This document shows positions 1-11,041 of a stretch of 64,000 nt of DNA, piece by piece. Both the position numbers and the translations under genes were made by a program. Below the pieces are notes generated by a model that did not search any database, had not been told where the DNA came from, and was given only the letters and a program-made list of their open reading frames with translations. Within the stretch, counting starts at the first letter, position 1, and each line of letters starts with the position of its first letter. Source of the DNA: Glossina fuscipes (taxonomy: Eukaryota; Arthropoda; Insecta; Diptera; Glossinidae); the NCBI RefSeq assembly GCF_014805625.2, contig NW_023998414.1, forward strand, positions 14,056,505 through 14,120,504, given 5' to 3'.

Positions 1-900
1 CTATATATGCAGGGGTCCAAAAAATACATCTATGTGATTCAAATTTCTTACTAATAATCTTTTTGCTAAATTGTTACTATGGACCAATTTTCATCATAAA
101 ACATTAAGAGTTATATCATTTTTTGAAGGGTGAGGGACGAGAAATTTTATATGGAGTGGTGAGCAAGAAATAGACCCACGTGGTTCAAATTTTTTTCACT
201 TCATTTCTATATCAAATTGCTATTATAAATAAACTTTTTTGGCTTTTTTGGTTCTTTTGGCATCAAAGGCTTAACATTTCCTGACAATCCTTATAGGCGA
301 TGTTATACTAAAAACTGACTTATGTGGACCAAATCCGTTAAGGTTGATTTCTTTGTCAATTTACTATTATGAGCTAAATTTCATAACAAAATCTTGCAAA
401 TTATATCCGTCTACCATATAAAAATTTAGTTTCGGAACAAGGGTAATATGAGAAGGAGTTCACAATCTTACCCTAATCGAAACAAATTTTTAATATCAAT
501 TTAAATAGCTGGGGTACTATTAATTAGCGAGTTTTGTCGAAAAATTTTGAAAATTGCAATTTTTTTGCCTATAACGACTTCGCAATATTAAGGGCTATAC
601 GGGACGTGATCGAAAAAGCGATCCGATCCGTACCATTTTGAATAGCATTCGTTCGTGGATCAAATACGTAAGTCCAATACCATGTTTCACTAAAATATTT
701 CAACAATTGTGAGCTGCAGGTTGAAAACAAAATTTCATGGACAGACATGAAAAGGACAGATGGAGAGAGAAGTTTAAAATGGGATTTTCGCTTAATCCCT
801 TTCTGGATGCTAATGTTACGTCCGCATTGCCCTAATTGACTCTGCATCACAAGAGGTGTAGGGTTTAAAAAAAGAACAAAAAACTCTGCAGTCATAAAAA
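1..900 (-). mobile_element. T-family repeat, 5'-truncated by window edge
   Basis: Read on the minus strand, this matches the copy at 19750-21290 module for module. The complement of 160-235 carries TGATATAGAAATGAAGTG followed by TTTGAACCACGTGGG, nearly identical to bases 20790-20830. The complement of 600-670 gives a block with CGAACGAATGCTATTC and GGTACGGATCGGATCG that recurs at 39290-39330 and 53920-53950. Three internal modules, each with a GGACCACATAGATCT-like core, lie about 140-145 bases apart at 28-46, 172-195 and 319-337. No transposase frame is visible; the 111-codon frame on this strand is repeat sequence. The boundary near 900 is approximate and the other end lies outside the window. 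Confidence 0.75.
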
Positions 901-2800
901 TCACTCATACATCTCCTCCCATTAAACTAATTCCACTGCAAAGTATTAGGTAGTAAAATAAAAAAACACTTCGTAATGTAATCGCGTATTTCTCTAATAT
1001 CATTGCCTGTTTGGGCTTTCTACAAAGATTGGAGTGCAGATTTGGAAAAATGTAGTCCATACCCGATTATAGTGGAGTATCTCTCTGTCCGTCCAATAAA
1101 CATAAACTCGTCAAGCAAATATTTTTTTATGATTAATTTATAGGTCTGAGCGCAAAAGCATAAACCGAAGCTGTGTGAAAATCCCGAGCATAAAATAGTC
1201 CTTAGCAATTCAAACTGTAAGTTGAGCGAATTTTAAAATTTTATTTTATATAGAATATAAGCCAGTTTGATCAAAATTATATATACCCAATATCTGATTT
1301 ACAAAGGACTTTTTCAAAAATTTATGAATTTCTCTTACAATTATTGACTGTGAAAACGAATATACAGATTTAAATTGTTCCAAGGAGGTTAGAGAAGGAT
1401 TATGGTAAACAATCGGCGCTAGAAGTCAGCCGAGAGATGGTAGCGATATACTGATAGTGTAATCCAAGACAATAGCAGATCTCCTTCAATGAAGGAGATT
1501 GAAAAAAAAAAAAACCGCATTTTGCAGCAAAAAAATCGAATCTTGAGTTAAAATCAATAAATGTTTACTGTTGGGTTAGAAGTTATTAAAAATTTAACGC
1601 AGCAGCACTCATGAGAAGGATTTACGGTTCCGCATACATTTAAAGCTTGACTAAATCTGTAACGTCCTTCACAAGATCATCTACGAGAGCGTATATATCG
1701 TAGGAACTGTAGAAGGTACTCTTACCCAAACTATTTCTTATATTCAAAATCGTGTCGAGAGTGTCAAACGATCTATCTACACGCCTATAATGTATATCAA
1801 ATTTTATGTACAGAGTATCCAATAGTCTTATTCTTATTTGTCTTTCTCTTTTCTTTGTTTTTTTTTTTTTTTAGATACCGTAAGCGGAAAAGAGAAAAGG
1901 TTAACTTAAATTATGTAAAATTTTCTTCAATTTCCACTTAAGTACCACTAAGAACGAAGAATTGACTTAAACGTAATGCAGACATTTCACATTTACTTAT
2001 CTAATATTCATTCATAAACACATTCGTACGATCATTGATGAAGTTGCATGAAAAGCTATATTAATGCAACAACAACCGTAAAAGACAGTAGACTGAAGAA
2101 AAGAAAAGAAAAAAAAAAAAAAAAAGACACTAATCATCGGTCGGTGAAGTACAAACCTTTCATACTCTACTTATGCATAAGAGGTGAAGTTTTCTCTTTT
2201 CGTATCTATCATGAGTTATCATGATATTCATTTGCGAAATTATTTAGAAAATTGTTAAATGTGCAATCGAGCCTTATGGCCCCCAACAATTGACCTAAAA
2301 CTAAAAACCTATAATCATCACAATGAATTACCCTTTATATCAATTAACGAATATCAGTTAGTTCAATGGATAAAATAATGGATAAAATAATTGAATATAG
2401 GAATTAACTTAATATCGTAAGTTTGTAAAAAATTATGAATTTATACCAGAATGTGAAAAAAAATAAATAAAAATAAAAATAAAAATTCGAGTCACATTAT
2501 CATAGTCTGGAATCGTAATCACATATTTGAAAGAGTATTTTTTTATTTTTTTTTAAATTTTTTTTGACTACTGATTGGAATTACTAAACTGATAAACTGA
2601 TGGTTTAGATTAACGAAATACTTCTGAATCAATTTCTATAGAAAAATATGGATTTATATTGAGTTGTTCTTCTTCTTTGACGTTTACAAACATCTGAATA
2701 TGATTTATTGGGCACGCTTTAGCTTACGAGCAGTGTAGAGTACAAAAGTGATGGAGTACAAAATTTATTTAAAAAAGGGAGAAAAATTAAGGTGAGCAAA
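900..2800. other. AT-rich non-coding stretch
   Basis: No gene is supported. The stretch holds poly-T at about 1856-1872, poly-A at about 2109-2125 and an A-rich (AATAA)-like run at 2457-2487. A perfect 9-bp stem with a 3-base loop (1479-1499) is followed directly by poly-A. A 60-codon frame on the minus strand (1640-1822) has mixed codon use and an acidic C-terminus, but there is no supporting splice or promoter signal and its length is within chance expectation. Confidence 0.6.
1479..1512 (+). repeat. Hairpin followed by poly-A
   Basis: ATCTCCTTC and GAAGGAGAT form a perfect 9-bp stem around the loop AAT; then TG and a run of 13 A follow. A hairpin joined to an A tail can mark the 3' end of a retroposed transcript, but no body of such an element could be identified upstream. 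Confidence 0.5.
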
Positions 2801-2803
2801 TAG

Positions 2804-3010
2804 CATTCATTCATTCATTCATTCATTCATTCAAACATTCAGTAAAAGAAGAAAAGAAAATGAAAATCTAGAAGAAGAAGAAGAAGAAGAGAAGAAAAAG
2901 AAGAAGTAAACAACAACACTACAATCAGTATTACCAGCCACAACAGCAGCAGTACCACCACCATCACCAACATCATTAACAGCAGCAGCCGCAGCCGCAG
3001 CAGTAGTAAC
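2804..3010. repeat. Compound simple repeats: (ATTC)n, (GAA)n, CAG/CCA-rich block
   Basis: About seven copies of ATTC (2804-2833) are followed by a GAA-type tract (2871-2907) and a CAG/CAA/CCA/CCG-rich block (2937-3007). The minus-strand 62-codon frame over this block encodes only Ala, Gly, Val and Ser/Phe runs and is explained by the trinucleotide repeats. In flies such opa-like blocks occur in coding exons, untranslated leaders and introns alike, so the block alone does not show a gene. Confidence 0.7.
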
Positions 3011-3209
3011 AAAACTCAATTGTTTTCTCGAATAATGGCCGTAATTCTATGGTTTGTCTGCCTGAATATTATTATCTTTTGCTGCTGTGACGACTGTAGT
3101 GCTGTTGTCGTTTTTATGGTCAGACCTTGAAACAGTTCAAAAACGTAAACGGTTCAGTGATCATTGAATGAAACTCATGCTTTGGCCGGAGACAGAGATG
3201 TATAGTATA

Positions 3210-3602
3210 TGTATATGTATATATTATATACAGTATATATATATATATATATATATACATGACATGTATAAATCAAAGACCAAAGGACAGAGAGAGAGTG
3301 AGACACTATACCCCCGCCGATTATCAAAAACGCGGGCACGAACATCATGATGCATCTATAGGAGAGCGGCTATATAGGTGTCTACATAAATATAATTATG
3401 CTTATGTACAACAGTCAGTGTATAGCCCCTTAGACGAGTTAGCCCAACTGTAACCAGTCATCCGTCCAATTCATCTGCTCTTGCTGTGCGAGCAGATATA
3501 TTATGGTACACACAAAAATGCATATAAAAAATTTTATATACAAAACGTAACCAATTGCATGTAATATTATTCTATATATAAATATATATATATATATATA
3601 AG

Positions 3603-3635
<33 letters not shown>

Positions 3636-3980
3636 TTATGTTATATATCTATATAAGTCTTATATACAAACGTAAATATAACCAGTACGTTCACGTTTAT
3701 ACGTGCGCATGGGACTGTCAGTTCAGATGTTTGAATGGATTGCTTGTTATTCTTATATTTTGATAGACGGACATTAACTTTTGGATTTTTATCTTTTATA
3801 CACATTTAATGGCTCATCTGTGTTTTAGTGTTTTTTTTTTCTTTTTTTTTTTCTTTTTATTATAATTTTTTAAATTTTTTTCTTCGTCAGCACACACACA
3901 CACACATATAGATCATAGTATTAAGAGAGAGAAAGAGAGAGAGAGAGAGAGTATGTTTGCCGGTGCAAATATTTCATCTC
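3210..3980. repeat. Cluster of microsatellites
   Basis: (TA)n occurs at about 3235-3257 and, interrupted, at 3574-3634; (CA)n at 3891-3906; (GA)n at 3925-3952. Between the TA tracts a 64-codon plus-strand frame (3259-3453) has varied composition and ends in an acidic tail, but no family is recognisable. Confidence 0.75.
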
Positions 3981-6900
3981 TATGTATGGGTTTAGTGCGA
4001 CTAAGTATTAAAGAATTGTTTTTGCAACATGTCGCTTAGTCGCGTCTCGTAATTGTTCAGCCGTTAAGACGCTTTTTCATAATGATAATGATCATTTCAT
4101 GATCATCAGCATAAGATAGTTATGTTAGTTTAACGTTAGTGCCGTTTTTATAAAGCATTTGCAACGATCGTACCCATGCTGTCGGCGTTTAAATGATGCT
4201 CGAGTTTTCTACACGACTTAAGCACAATTGTTAATACAATGTATATCTGTATATGCATAAATATATACGCATAACAAAATATTTGTATATGTAAATAAAA
4301 AATTCGTAACGACCCGTTGAACTTTTAGTTGCGACGAATTACGAAATTACATCGGAGAAATTGATGGATTGGATTAATATACGCTTTTCTTCAATGTATT
4401 ACAAAAATTATTTTTGTCAAATTTTTATATATACCTAGTCAAGTAATCTTCTGTGCTAGCTCGATCTAAAAAGTTTTTATTACAAAGCTAATATAGTTTC
4501 TCGAGCGCTCAAACAAGATTCTGCAAAGGCGATTAAATACGATTCCGATTTATTCCCAAAATAGCTGTATCGACTGAACATAACTCTGTGATTGGAGTTG
4601 TGAAACTCCGCACTCGATCAAGTCCAATATATTTTGAACGAGCGAACAACCGCAAGACAACAAGATATAGTAAACTAGCAAACGTGATCTCGTTATCGAC
4701 GAAACTTATTCTCCAATAGGCAATAACTATTTTGCGGCCAAGCGAGAACAACCTCAACTTTGAACTATATATGATAAAGGCATATAGCAAATATAAGAAG
4801 ATTTCTACATCGATTCAATGGTGCTATGCTATCCAAAGTTCTCGATATAAACTAGTTTCGTTTGCGTTTCAGAAGCATTTGCTAGGTCTTTTAAGGGTTC
4901 TTACAAGAGAGATTACGATGGAAGCATTTTTAACCAGACGAGCGAATACGTTGAGATAGACTCGTTGAGATTACGATACTTTATAGTTATGCTAGATAAC
5001 AAATTGTAGATCGATTTTAAATTTTTTCGTATATAGGGTTACAAGTTAGCGGAAAGTACGGCCTGCAGGACATAATTATGAATTTCCATATAATATTTTA
5101 TATACAATCTTGGAATTAATGTCCGGAAATTTGTCATCACCAGCAAAAATATTTATTTAAGTATATAAATAAATATATGTTTTATTATAAGTATATAAAA
5201 ATATATATATATAATATATATATATATTGATATTATGAAAACTTGCATTTTATGAAAGTACGTAACTAACAATTTCCCTCGGTTAAAGATAACTTAAATT
5301 TTAAAAAATAATAATAAATTTTAGCTAAAAGAAAAAAAAACATTCCAAACATATATATATATATATATATATATTCAATATTTCCATTACCTAAGACTTG
5401 GGCATTTAAAAACGGGTAATGGAAATTTTTTTTTGCAAAATTTACTCAGCTTAGGAATTCCTTGAAATGGGGTTTTCCGCTGTTACAATGCAAACTACGT
5501 AAAGAAAACCAAAATAAATAAATAAAATAATTGAACAAAAGTAAAGAAGTAAATATCATTAATAAAAAGCGCAAAGAGTTTGGCTGAAATATATTTCCGT
5601 GAAAAGAAAGTTTAAGAAAATGATTGCCTCTCCTTTCTTCTCCTTTTGCTAGATGGAATATATTTTCACAAGGGCCTAATTACACAAAAATTATGTTATA
5701 TTAACGTACGCACATAATACGCATATTTTCATCTTTCAATCATCATTTTTGTTTACATGGCACATGCCCATTGCACTGAACGTTAAACTTCAATTAACAA
5801 TAATAATGAAGATTATCGAGGAGAAAAAGAAACAAAAAATTAAAAACAAAAAAGACACCTAAAAACAATAGCATTGAATAGAACAACAAAACAAAAAAAC
5901 ACCTGCCTACACCTGTTCACAGGCATGAAGCCACGCGAGAGATTAAAACAGCTGTGATGTACTTACAACACAATAAAGCAAACATTAGCAATGATAGTTA
6001 GATTGACTGTATTAAATACGGGTCGAATTTTGAATACATTCATCGATGTTCATCGAGAATTGAAAAGAAATTTAATAAGAAGAGAACAAAAAAAAAAAAA
6101 AAAAAAAAAACCGTCGGCCTAATATATTTATTTTATTTATTTATGTTGGGGAAAGTGTTTTTAAAAGACTTACTCCCACTTTTCCCGAAGGCTTAAATGC
6201 ACAAAAACAAAAAAAAAAAAAACAATCATATCGAGAAATGTAACTGAAATGATGGCTCGCTCATGCTCGCTTATATAAAGCATGAATATGTTTGCAACCT
6301 TCTTATCTAGCGATAATTGCCTAAATTGTTATATATTATATATACTATAATATTTATTTAATAGTCGAGAAACTGCTGAGCTCAATAACTGAATTAAGCA
6401 TTGAGGCATTGAGGTCAATTAATAGCACACCTGACGTTTAATGGAGTGAATATATATAAATTTAGATCTCTCTGTGAAGATCGATAGCCTTTTTATGCGT
6501 AACATTGTACTCTTTTTCATATTATATAATGCGTCGAGATCTATAACTAACCTAACTTGGCAGTATTTAGCAAGATTACGATATGGTTGTATAATGCATT
6601 TGTTAAACTAATTATAACTTTTGTGTAAATCTAATATCGGAAGCGTAGGGGTTTTGCGTATTTTATAACATACATATGCGGCCAATGTCGTTTTACAAGG
6701 GAAAAACCATGAATTAGACGCGATCGCGATATTATTATAAGAGATAATTTGTTTAAAAAATAATGGACAGATATTTACTTGTGCTCTTTATTTGATCTCT
6801 TTTTGTATGTGATAGGCTCGTGCATAGAAAACAAATGCGTATTAATATAAACGCGCGTATACGCATACACATACGCGAACGAACCGCTTGAGGATGGTGT

Positions 6901-8580
6901 CATATATACATATATACAATAGATTTGATCTTAACTACTCCGGTTCCCACCTTCGATAACAAAACGCTTTGTGAACCAACATCGATCGACTACAATTAAT
7001 AACAACTCTATATGTATAATGTGTTTATATGCGAGGAAAAGATGCCTTAAATCGATCACTTTGTTTATATATATTTTTTTATTTATTTATTTATAAAATT
7101 TTTTTACACACAATTAATGGTTGATTTTTTTTGCTATACTAACGTTCAAGTTTTTCCTTATTGTTATTATTACTGTTGTTGTTGTTGTTCTAGTTGCATT
7201 TCGCAATAATGTGTGAATTATATAAATGTTATTTAAAGAGAGTGTATCATATTGCAAAGTAAGCAAACATATATATTTACATAAATGTGTACATGCGAAC
7301 ATATATGTGTTTGCCGATAACAAGAGTATGCTGGGAATTCTTAGTTTTGCTTTAGCTTTTTGAATATATACTCACAAAAAGATATGTTAAGTTATTCAGA
7401 ACTTCTGATGTAAAAAGCAAAACCTTTGATAAATGATACGTGACCGCGTTAAATTCTGCATATGCAGGCTCTTTTCATAGGGCCCACGATTCTATTGTTT
7501 TTCTTCATTTTTTATCTTTTCAAATGACGTCACAAGAGTATTTATATATATTATGTGATTTACTTGCGTTTTAAAATTTTGCAATTTGTCAAAATCGATC
7601 ATTCCATCCATTCGAGGGACAGATTGCTCTATCAGGTTTATATGGACGTTCGGCAGAGTGTTTGCACGTGGGCGTATGAGATCACTTATGCCATTACATT
7701 ATATAGTTTATTAAAGTTTACAAGTTTACGCGTCTTTAGCGATTTTTATAGCAGTATAGCATGCTCTTCATCTATATCACTCATGTACAGATAAAATAAA
7801 GTATAGGAAAGATTAAGGAAAATATATTGAGGACGATTCAAGTTTATCGATTACGTACCATTCTTAGGAACTAAGCATCTTTGTGGGCGAATTGTGCCAA
7901 AAATTGGGAAAAACTATTCCCGAAGTAAAGTTAAATATGTCGCGGAGTTGACGAAAGATTCAAGTTATTAAAATGAAGTTGAGTAAGTGACGTTCTTAAT
8001 AATTATAAAATCGATTTATAATGAATGGAAGAGATCGATCGACCTGCTTGCCTGCTTGTCCGCTTATTAATGATAACGACTTTAAAAGCTTTTTCAGAGA
8101 TTCTCCTCTTTTTTCGGTTATCAAATTCATTTCAAAAGCATTTAAAGAACATTACTACTATTATTAAATAGTCTGGAGAAATAAATTCCAAGATCGATGT
8201 CTTAAAACACTAGAACCTAAATTTATCGGCTTCATTGTTAGAATCCTACCTTGTAATGTAAGTTTTCTGACAATCTTCTCGATATGTTATTACAAATGTT
8301 TATTGACTTTTTTTTTTTTCTTTTCCACATTATTACTGGAATGTGAGATATATAGTCCAATTCTCGCTTTTCAACGTTGCGCCATTACCGTCACATATTT
8401 CTTTATAAGTTCATTCATGATTTCTTTTCACTGTCCTTTACATCTTGACTGCATGCGCTGCGAACTCTTTAAATGCGTTCCATTCGTGTTATCATTTGAT
8501 TAAAAATCGTACTTCTCGGTAATGTCGCATTACGCATGCGTATATTACGTTTCTGTTAACCTCAATCAATAGCTTAATGC
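3700..8580. other. Long AT-rich region without recognisable genes
   Basis: The stretch is mostly unique-looking AT-rich sequence with (TA)n at about 5198-5225 and 5350-5373, poly-A at about 6089-6110 and 6211-6222, and a TTG/TTA tract at 7161-7192. Frames of 60-85 codons occur at 4533-4790 (minus), 4732-4959, 7114-7323 (minus) and 7555-7794. None has a recognised domain, and two of them overlap on opposite strands, as expected from chance. No T-family or SINE copy was found here, which sets it apart from the rest of the window. Confidence 0.5.
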
Positions 8581-8601
8581 TGGCAGCATTTTTGTTTGCA
8601 G

Positions 8602-8696
8602 TTAGTTGGACAACTATTGATTCTATTAGTGTGGAAAACCAAGTACCCGCCACAAAAAGTCCGGACGAAATGCAACCTATTACGCACCCATATTAA
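8602..8696 (+). CDS. Candidate terminal coding exon, unknown protein
   Basis: A 13-base acceptor-like run TTTTTGTTTGCAG ends at 8601. From 8604 the frame reads 30 codons (Ser-Trp-Thr-Thr-Ile-Asp at the start, Pro-Ile-Thr-His-Pro-Tyr at the end) and stops with TAA at 8694-8696. Composition is protein-like: hydrophilic, mixed charged and polar residues, varied codons and no low complexity. The exon would enter in the phase that leaves two bases (TT) of a split codon. The first AATAAA I find downstream is near 9393, so a 3' untranslated region of about 700 bases is possible. No upstream exon could be identified and I do not recognise the peptide. A competing frame starting at 8602 is also open for 45 codons, which weakens the case. 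It could be chance or a decayed repeat. Confidence 0.22.
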
Positions 8697-8699
8697 TAA

Positions 8700-9730
8700 T
8701 GAAAGATATTTATTTACCTTATGTTTCTATACGTTTTGACGGTTTTCAATCATACATAAAAACGTTCGTAAATCATGTGCAAACTTGTAAATATAGAAAT
8801 ACTTTTAGTATTTTATACTATACTTAGGATGTGTGTTAAGTTAAATGTGATCACGTGATTACGTTTTTTCGATGCTAAATTCAAAAAGCAATTAACCCAT
8901 ACACTTATACATATAGAGATATTTACGCTTACATAACATGTTACATCTACAATGCTATCAAATATTTATCGGGGTGAAGAGGATTTTATCAAATTCCGAG
9001 TAAACTTGATAAGCGCAAAAAAAAAAAAAAAAAGTAGGAATCAAATATTTCGATGTAAACCAAATATATATATATTTATTATATATATATATATATATAT
9101 ACATATGTTTGTATACCATTTTTTATTTAGTTTTTTTTTTTTGTTTTTGTCTCACCGAAATCGATCTTGACGCCAGTGCAGTGAGAAAGTGCGAAATATG
9201 ATTATTGTTGAGTGAATCTGTTTTTTGTTTTTTTTGTTTGTTTGTTGCCGTTTCCATTTGTTTACATAGAAAACAGGGGGAAAAAAAAAAAGTGCGTGTT
9301 TAAGTAAATTTGATCTAAACGAGTGAGCATGCACGTATGCATGTGATGTATCCATCCATTCACAGCGTTCTCACAAACAGATGCTTTTCACAATAAATAC
9401 TCACTACAGTCGAACTATTATTATGAATTTTTGTTTTGCATTTCAAACATTCGATCAACAAACGGTATACGATCGACGTGCGCGCGGCGACAAGATGTAT
9501 ATAAGTTAATTAAATAAATATGAACAGTAGTTTACTGAACAATTTAATCAACTGTTTATATGTTCTGTCTGTTCACTCCTTTCCTTCTTTTTGTAAGTAA
9601 ACTGATATTTTATGTATGTCGCTTTATTTGTAGTTGTAAACTGTTTCGTTTTTTTTTCGCTTTTTTGTCGTTTTAGATAACTTCTAAAATAACTCTTTTA
9701 TTTGTTTGCTTCTGTTGTTATTTTCACACA

Positions 9731-9767
<37 letters not shown>

Positions 9768-10440
9768 AGAGACAAACGCACGCACATTCACGTATATGTA
9801 TATGCGCGAGTTAGCATTGGCATTTATACAATATCAGAAGACCATATACGCAGATCGTATGATTTTTGGGAGCAGAGTCTAATTTCTGGTTTTATAATCA
9901 TTTAAAAATTATTATTCCCAATAACTGTTTTTGCTATTGTTGTAAAATGTCATACTCTTCATAGTTTTCTAAAAAAAAAAAATAAATATATATATATATA
10001 TATATAAATACATACACACATATATAATTATCCTGGTAGCTAGTCGCACATACATAAAACTCATATATTCAATATTTTTATTATATTTTACGTTATGTGG
10101 TCTCATTCATATTATTTTCTTTCTTTCTTCTTTTTCTATATCACTTCTACGTATTAATAGCCGCTGAACGTGTGTTTTTGAAAGGAAGAAGCCTCACAAC
10201 CGTTCTGCTTGACTTCCTTTAACGTCTTGTTTTCAAATTAAACAAAAAATTTAAATTAAGTTTCTTGATGTCATGTTCATGTAATTATACACGTACATAT
10301 GTACAAATGTACTTAAACGCAATTTCACACACCTTTATATACTCGTAAAGCGGGCAAGAAAGTTATTTCGGTTATTTTAGCTTAACAAGTCGAAAAAAGT
10401 GGCGAACAGGTCTAGGCTTTTCGAGAAGCGCTGTTAAGGA
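8700..10440. other. AT-rich stretch with microsatellites
   Basis: No gene is visible. The stretch contains poly-A at about 9019-9033, (TA)n at 9076-9101, pyrimidine-rich runs at 9126-9143, (CA)n at 9733-9764 continuing into a short (GA)n, and (TA)n at 9985-10007. If the candidate exon at 8602 is real, the first 700 bases could be its 3' untranslated region. Confidence 0.5.
9733..9771. repeat. Microsatellite (CA)n-(GA)n
   Basis: An essentially uninterrupted CA run of about 16 units passes directly into about four GA units. It is a good polymorphic-marker type locus. Confidence 0.85.
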
Positions 10441-10441
10441 A

Positions 10442-10755
10442 AACAGGATAAGAAAATTATATTCGGTCGTGACTGAATCTTTTATATTCATCATCGTTAC
10501 CCTTAAAAAGACAAAAAAAAAAAAAATTGAAAAGATCTAAGTTTTCGTATTTTGCAGTGTTGGCTGGGCGAGGCTGGTTATTTACAAAATAAAAGTGTTG
10601 AGTCGGGTTGTAGGCGGGTCCTTTGAAATTTTGTTTTTTTTTTTTTGCAAATATAGAAGCGATTTCTTCATTTTTGCCAATGGGAGAAAATTAACCACAA
10701 ATACTATATAGTTGAGTAGATGGACAGACACTTGGACGGACAGGTGGACATGCTT
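10442..10755 (+). mobile_element. T-family repeat, left end, cut by assembly gap
   Basis: The sequence starts AACAGGATAAGAAAATTATA, then CTGAATCTTTTATATTC, which is the same left terminus as the copy at 26073. It stays in register with that copy through a shared AAATACTATA block and a GGACAGAC/GGACGGACAGG block at 10725-10745. It ends at the run of Ns, so the right half is not represented or lies beyond the gap. Confidence 0.75.
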
Positions 10756-10765
10756 NNNNNNNNNN
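10756..10765. other. Assembly gap (10 N)
   Basis: Ten Ns interrupt the sequence inside a repeat. The true distance and even the join may be wrong, because a repeat lies on the left side. Confidence 0.99.
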
Positions 10766-10858
10766 GTGTGTCCAACACTATCGATATTCTGACAATCGCC
10801 GTAAAAGCATGTACTGTCTTGCGCTTATCTGTAACGATGTGGTGAGGAAATTTTGTAG

Positions 10859-11041
10859 AGAGGTAAGAGGCACTTTTCTTCGCCTCCCTCTTGTCCTATA
10901 GTTACCCGTAAACTATACAATCACGACTTGGCCTTCTTTAACGATATTGTACGCCTTTGCGAATATCTATCTGCAGCGGGCTTTCCCGCCCTGCCAAAAA
11001 TCTTCCACATTGAACTCAGTCGCATACTAACATATATATAA
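10859..11041 (+). pseudogene. Coding-like fragment beside the gap, unknown protein
   Basis: A 60-codon frame opens after a TAG at 10856-10858 and stops at 11039-11041. It has no ATG near its start. Its middle (roughly residues 20-55) has protein-like composition with many C- and G-ending codons (TTC, AAC, GCC, CTG, CGC), unlike the flanks. The stretch is markedly less AT-rich than the flanks. The segment just upstream (10772-10843) is open in another frame for 24 codons, which would fit a frame-broken coding relic. The opposite strand also holds a 34-codon frame starting at ATG near 11025, so the strand is uncertain. I cannot name a family; a decayed transposon protein or a gene fragment is possible. 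Confidence 0.25.
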
